Both the position numbers and the translations under genes were made by a program. From Rhizobiaceae bacterium (GTDB lineage Bacteria > Pseudomonadota > Alphaproteobacteria > Rhizobiales > Rhizobiaceae): a stretch of 7,173 nt of DNA. How positions within the stretch are numbered: the first letter of the stretch is position 1; each line of letters begins with the position of its first letter. The DNA is taken from the NCBI GenBank assembly GCA_014380965.1, contig JACMIV010000037.1:1-7173 (forward strand), in the 5' to 3' direction. The notes beneath the pieces are model-generated. The model did no database searches. It saw nothing but the letters and a program-made list of their open reading frames with translations, and was not told where the DNA came from. Of the stretch, positions 4,918-7,173 are shown in pieces.

Positions 4918-6096
4918 TCACTCCGCCGGAGCGGGCGCGGGATCGCCCGAGCCCCTGCGCGGCCCGGAACCGCCGCCGATGCCCTTCTCGGCATTCTTCG
5001 ATCGCCGCAGCGATCGCATCGCCCCCCAGCGCTCGTCGAACGTGCCGACGATCCCCTTGGGCAGGAAGAGCGTGACGAAGACGAAGAGCGAGCCGAGGAC
5101 GAAGAGCCAGAATTCGGGCGCCGCCGCCGTGAAGTAGCTCTTGCCGGAATTGACGAGGAGGGCGCCGATCACCGGCCCGAGCAGGGTGCCGCGCCCGCCG
5201 ACCGCCGCCCAGACGACGATCTCGATCGAATTGACCGGCGCGAACTCGCCCGGATTGATGATGCCGACCTGCGGCACGTAGAGCGCGCCCGCGACGCCCG
5301 CCATCATCGCCGACAGCGTGAAGGCGAAGAGCTTCACGTATTCCGGCCGCCAGCCGATGAAGCGCGTCCGGCTTTCCGCGTCCCGAACCGCGATCATCAG
5401 CTTTCCGAGCTTGGACCGCGTGATCGCCCCGACGATGACGACGCCGATCGACAGCGCGATGCAGGTGGCCACGAACAGCCCGAGCCGCGTCGAGGAGGCC
5501 TGGAGCGGGAAGCCGAGGATTTCCTTGAAGTCGGTGAGGCCGTTGTTGCCGCCGAAGCCCATGTCGTTCCGGAAGAAGGCGAGCAGCAGCGCATAGGTGA
5601 GCGCCTGCGTGATGATCGAGAGATAGACGCCGGTGACTCTGCTGCGGAAGGCGAAGTAGCCGAAGACGAAGGCCAGCAGCCCCGGCACGAGCACGACCAT
5701 GATCGCGGCGAACCAGAACTGGTCGAACCCGTACCAGAACCAGGGAAGCTCCTGCCAGTTCAGGAAGACCATGAAGTCCGGCAGGATCGGGTTGCCGTAA
5801 GTGCCCCGCGTGCCGATCTGGCGCATGAGGTACATGCCCATCGCATAGCCGCCGAGCGCGAAGAAGGCGCCGTGTCCGAGCGACAGGATGCCGACATAGC
5901 CCCAGACGAGGTCGAGAGAAAGCGCCAGCAGCGCGTAACAGAGATACTTGCCGATCAGGGGGATCGCATAGCTCGGGATGTGCAGCGGATGAGTCGCGGG
6001 AAGCCACTGGTTCGCCATCGGCACGAGGACAGCTGCGGCGCAGAGCGCCAGCACGATGAACCAGACGCGGGCGCCGAGGAACCTTGCGAAGATCAT
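4918..6096 (-). CDS. urtC: Urea ABC transporter permease UrtC
   Basis: UrtC is the LivM-type inner-membrane permease that pairs with UrtB to form the urea channel. The 392-residue protein has a first membrane span at about 11-28, the family segment LSLDLVWGYVGILSLGHGAFFALGGYAMGMYLM (59-91, quoted in part by its key GILSLGHGAFF), TGVYLSIITQALTYALLLAFFRNDMGFGGNNGLT (155-188, key GVYLSIITQALTYA), and the ATPase-contact loop around AVRDAESRTRFIGW (236-249). Several later spans end near LFLPKGIVG (343-351). The start ATG (6096-6094) overlaps the urtB stop as ATGA, indicating translational coupling, and urtD follows after 5 nt. The last about 20 residues form a Gly/Pro/Ala tail (GGGSGPRRGSGDPAPAPAE) that looks unstructured and is probably cytoplasmic. 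Otherwise intact; identity as UrtC rather than a branched-chain amino acid permease rests on these motifs and the neighbours. Confidence 0.94.
   Translation of the reverse strand: MIFARFLGARVWFIVLALCAAAVLVPMANQWLPATHPLHIPSYAIPLIGKYLCYALLALSLDLVWGYVGILSLGHGAFFALGGYAMGMYLMRQIGTRGTYGNPILPDFMVFLNWQELPWFWYGFDQFWFAAIMVVLVPGLLAFVFGYFAFRSRVTGVYLSIITQALTYALLLAFFRNDMGFGGNNGLTDFKEILGFPLQASSTRLGLFVATCIALSIGVVIVGAITRSKLGKLMIAVRDAESRTRFIGWRPEYVKLFAFTLSAMMAGVAGALYVPQVGIINPGEFAPVNSIEIVVWAAVGGRGTLLGPVIGALLVNSGKSYFTAAAPEFWLFVLGSLFVFVTLFLPKGIVGTFDERWGAMRSLRRSKNAEKGIGGGSGPRRGSGDPAPAPAE
4921..4924 (-). promoter_or_regulatory. Ribosome binding site supporting the long urtD start
   Basis: GGAG on the minus strand, within GGCGGAGT, ends 8 nt before the ATG at 4912 and overlaps the end of urtC. 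It supports translation from the upstream start, and so the extended UrtD N-terminus. Confidence 0.5.
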
Positions 6097-7172
6097 GCGT
6101 CCACGAACCTTCCCTTGAGGGCGAAGAGGCCGCGCGGGCGCTTCTGGATGAAAAGGATGATGAGCACGAGCACCACGATCTTGCCGAGGACCGCGCCGGC
6201 ATAGGGTTCGAGGAACTTGTTGACGATGCCAAGGCTCATGGCCCCGACAAGCGTGCCCCAGAGGTTTCCGACGCCGCCGAAGACGACGACCATGAAGCTG
6301 TCGATGATGTAGCTCTGCCCAAGATCCGGGGAGACGTTGTCGATCTGGCTGAGGGCGACCCGGGCGATGCCCGCGTTGCCCGAGCCGAGCGCGAAGGTCA
6401 TCGCGTCGACCCAGGGCGTGCGGATGCCCATGGCGGACGCCATCTTCCGGTTCTGCGTCACCGCCCGCATCTGGAGCCCCATCGACGTCCGGTTGAGCGC
6501 GGCGAGCAGCGCGAAGAAGATGACGGCGGAGAAGACGATGATCCACATGCGGTTGTAGGTGACCGACATCAGTCCGACATCGAACGCGCCCGACATCCAC
6601 GACGGGTTGCCCACCTCGCGGTTCGTCGGCCCGAAGATCGTGCGGATCCCCTGCTGGAGGATCAGCGAGACGCCGTAGGTCGCGAGCAGCGTCTCGAGCG
6701 GCCGGCCGTAGAGAAAGCGGATGAGGCCGCGCTCCATCACGAGGCCGACTAGCGCCGAGACGAGGAAGGCGAGCGGCAGCGCGATGGCGAGCGACCAGTC
6801 GAAGAGCCCGGGGGCGAACGACCGGATCGCTTCCTGCACCATGAAGGTCGTGTATGCCCCCAGCATCACCATCTCGCCATGCGCCATGTTGATGACGCCC
6901 ATGACGCCGAAGGTGATCGCAAGACCGATGGCGGCGAGAAGCAGCACCGAGCCGAGCGAGATGCCGTACCAGATGTTCTGGGCATAGCCCCAGAGCGTGA
7001 TGTTCTGCTCGATCTCGACGGCTGCCGCAGTCGCGGCCGCCGTCAGTTCCGAATTCTCTGCGGCGCGGATGCCGGAGAGGACGACGAGCGCCTGCCGGTC
7101 GCCGCGCGCCGAGATGAGGTCGATGGCCGCGAGTTTGTCCGCTGCCGGAAGGCCGGACTTGATCACCGCCGC
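6093..7172 (-). CDS. urtB: Urea ABC transporter permease UrtB (5' end outside window)
   Basis: UrtB is the LivH-type inner-membrane permease of the urea importer. The visible 359 residues are open to the window edge; full UrtB proteins are often over 500 residues, with an extra N-terminal region before the permease domain. The first about 55 residues here, helical and Ala-rich (DKLAAIDLISARGDRQAL), are the end of that region, so the GTG at 7166 is not the real start. The permease domain follows: GISLGSVLLLAAIGLAITFG (68-87 counted from that GTG), VINMAHGEMVMLGAYT (91-106), TYGVSLILQQGIRTIFGP (163-180), the cytoplasmic loop near RAVTQNRKMASAMGI (234-248), and the strongly UrtB-like SQIDNVSP-LGQSYIIDSFMV and FIQKRPRGLFALKGR ends. 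Its TGA overlaps the urtC start as ATGA. Position 269 is Arg where I would expect Gly. Confidence 0.95.
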   Translation of the reverse strand, partial: AAVIKSGLPAADKLAAIDLISARGDRQALVVLSGIRAAENSELTAAATAAAVEIEQNITLWGYAQNIWYGISLGSVLLLAAIGLAITFGVMGVINMAHGEMVMLGAYTTFMVQEAIRSFAPGLFDWSLAIALPLAFLVSALVGLVMERGLIRFLYGRPLETLLATYGVSLILQQGIRTIFGPTNREVGNPSWMSGAFDVGLMSVTYNRMWIIVFSAVIFFALLAALNRTSMGLQMRAVTQNRKMASAMGIRTPWVDAMTFALGSGNAGIARVALSQIDNVSPDLGQSYIIDSFMVVVFGGVGNLWGTLVGAMSLGIVNKFLEPYAGAVLGKIVVLVLIILFIQKRPRGLFALKGRFVDA

Positions 7173-7173
7173 C

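Noticed and set aside
4792..6204. Plus-strand 470-codon frame opposite urtC and urtD
   Set aside because: Very acidic, Arg/Asp/Glu/His-rich product typical of the antisense of GC-rich membrane-protein genes; the opposite strand encodes clear UrtC and UrtD.
1..7173. CRISPR array, tRNA, rRNA, transposase or phage genes
   Set aside because: No regularly spaced direct repeats, no cloverleaf-like segment and no mobile-element protein were found on either strand.

Overview
The window looks like a chromosomal segment of a high-GC alphaproteobacterium, probably of the order Hyphomicrobiales (rhizobia-like). The reasons are the strong G/C bias at third codon positions, the linkage of a urea ABC transporter to urease genes, the placement of a hupE/ureJ gene beside ureA and ureB, and a palindromic intergenic repeat of a type common in alphaproteobacteria. 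The species cannot be named from the sequence alone.

Layout, read along the minus strand in the direction of transcription. The window opens inside urtB (about 7172-6093). Then come urtC (6096-4918), urtD (4912-4025), urtE (3798-3103), ureD (3071-2256) and ureA (2229-1927). These genes overlap or lie within about 31 nt of each other and read as one urtBCDE-ureDA operon whose promoter and urtA lie outside the window. The one exception is a 226-nt gap between urtD and urtE that holds a large inverted repeat. After ureA the arrangement changes. A small plus-strand gene for a putative secreted 75-residue protein (1672-1899) converges on ureA. A 343-nt regulatory-looking region (1329-1671) separates it from a second minus-strand unit, ureJ (hupE-like, 1328-741) and ureB (735-430). 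Downstream of ureB are two hairpins, then the convergent 3' end of an unrecognised Gly/Ser-rich plus-strand gene (2-358).

How the genes work together. UrtB and UrtC are the two membrane permeases and UrtD and UrtE the two ATPases of the high-affinity urea importer. UreA (gamma) and UreB (beta) are the small structural subunits of nickel urease, UreD is an accessory chaperone for nickel-centre assembly, and UreJ probably brings in nickel. The window therefore covers urea uptake, part of the enzyme and metal supply. The catalytic subunit gene ureC and the accessory genes ureE, ureF and ureG are not here and do not follow ureB directly.

I see no clearly undescribed system. The points worth a second look are the broken urease cluster (no ureC after ureB, and an opposing small gene between ureA and ureJ), a 13-bp hairpin with the ureB stop codon in its loop, the palindromic repeat inside the urt operon, an N-terminal extension on UrtD, and several small palindromes in the 1329-1671 region.
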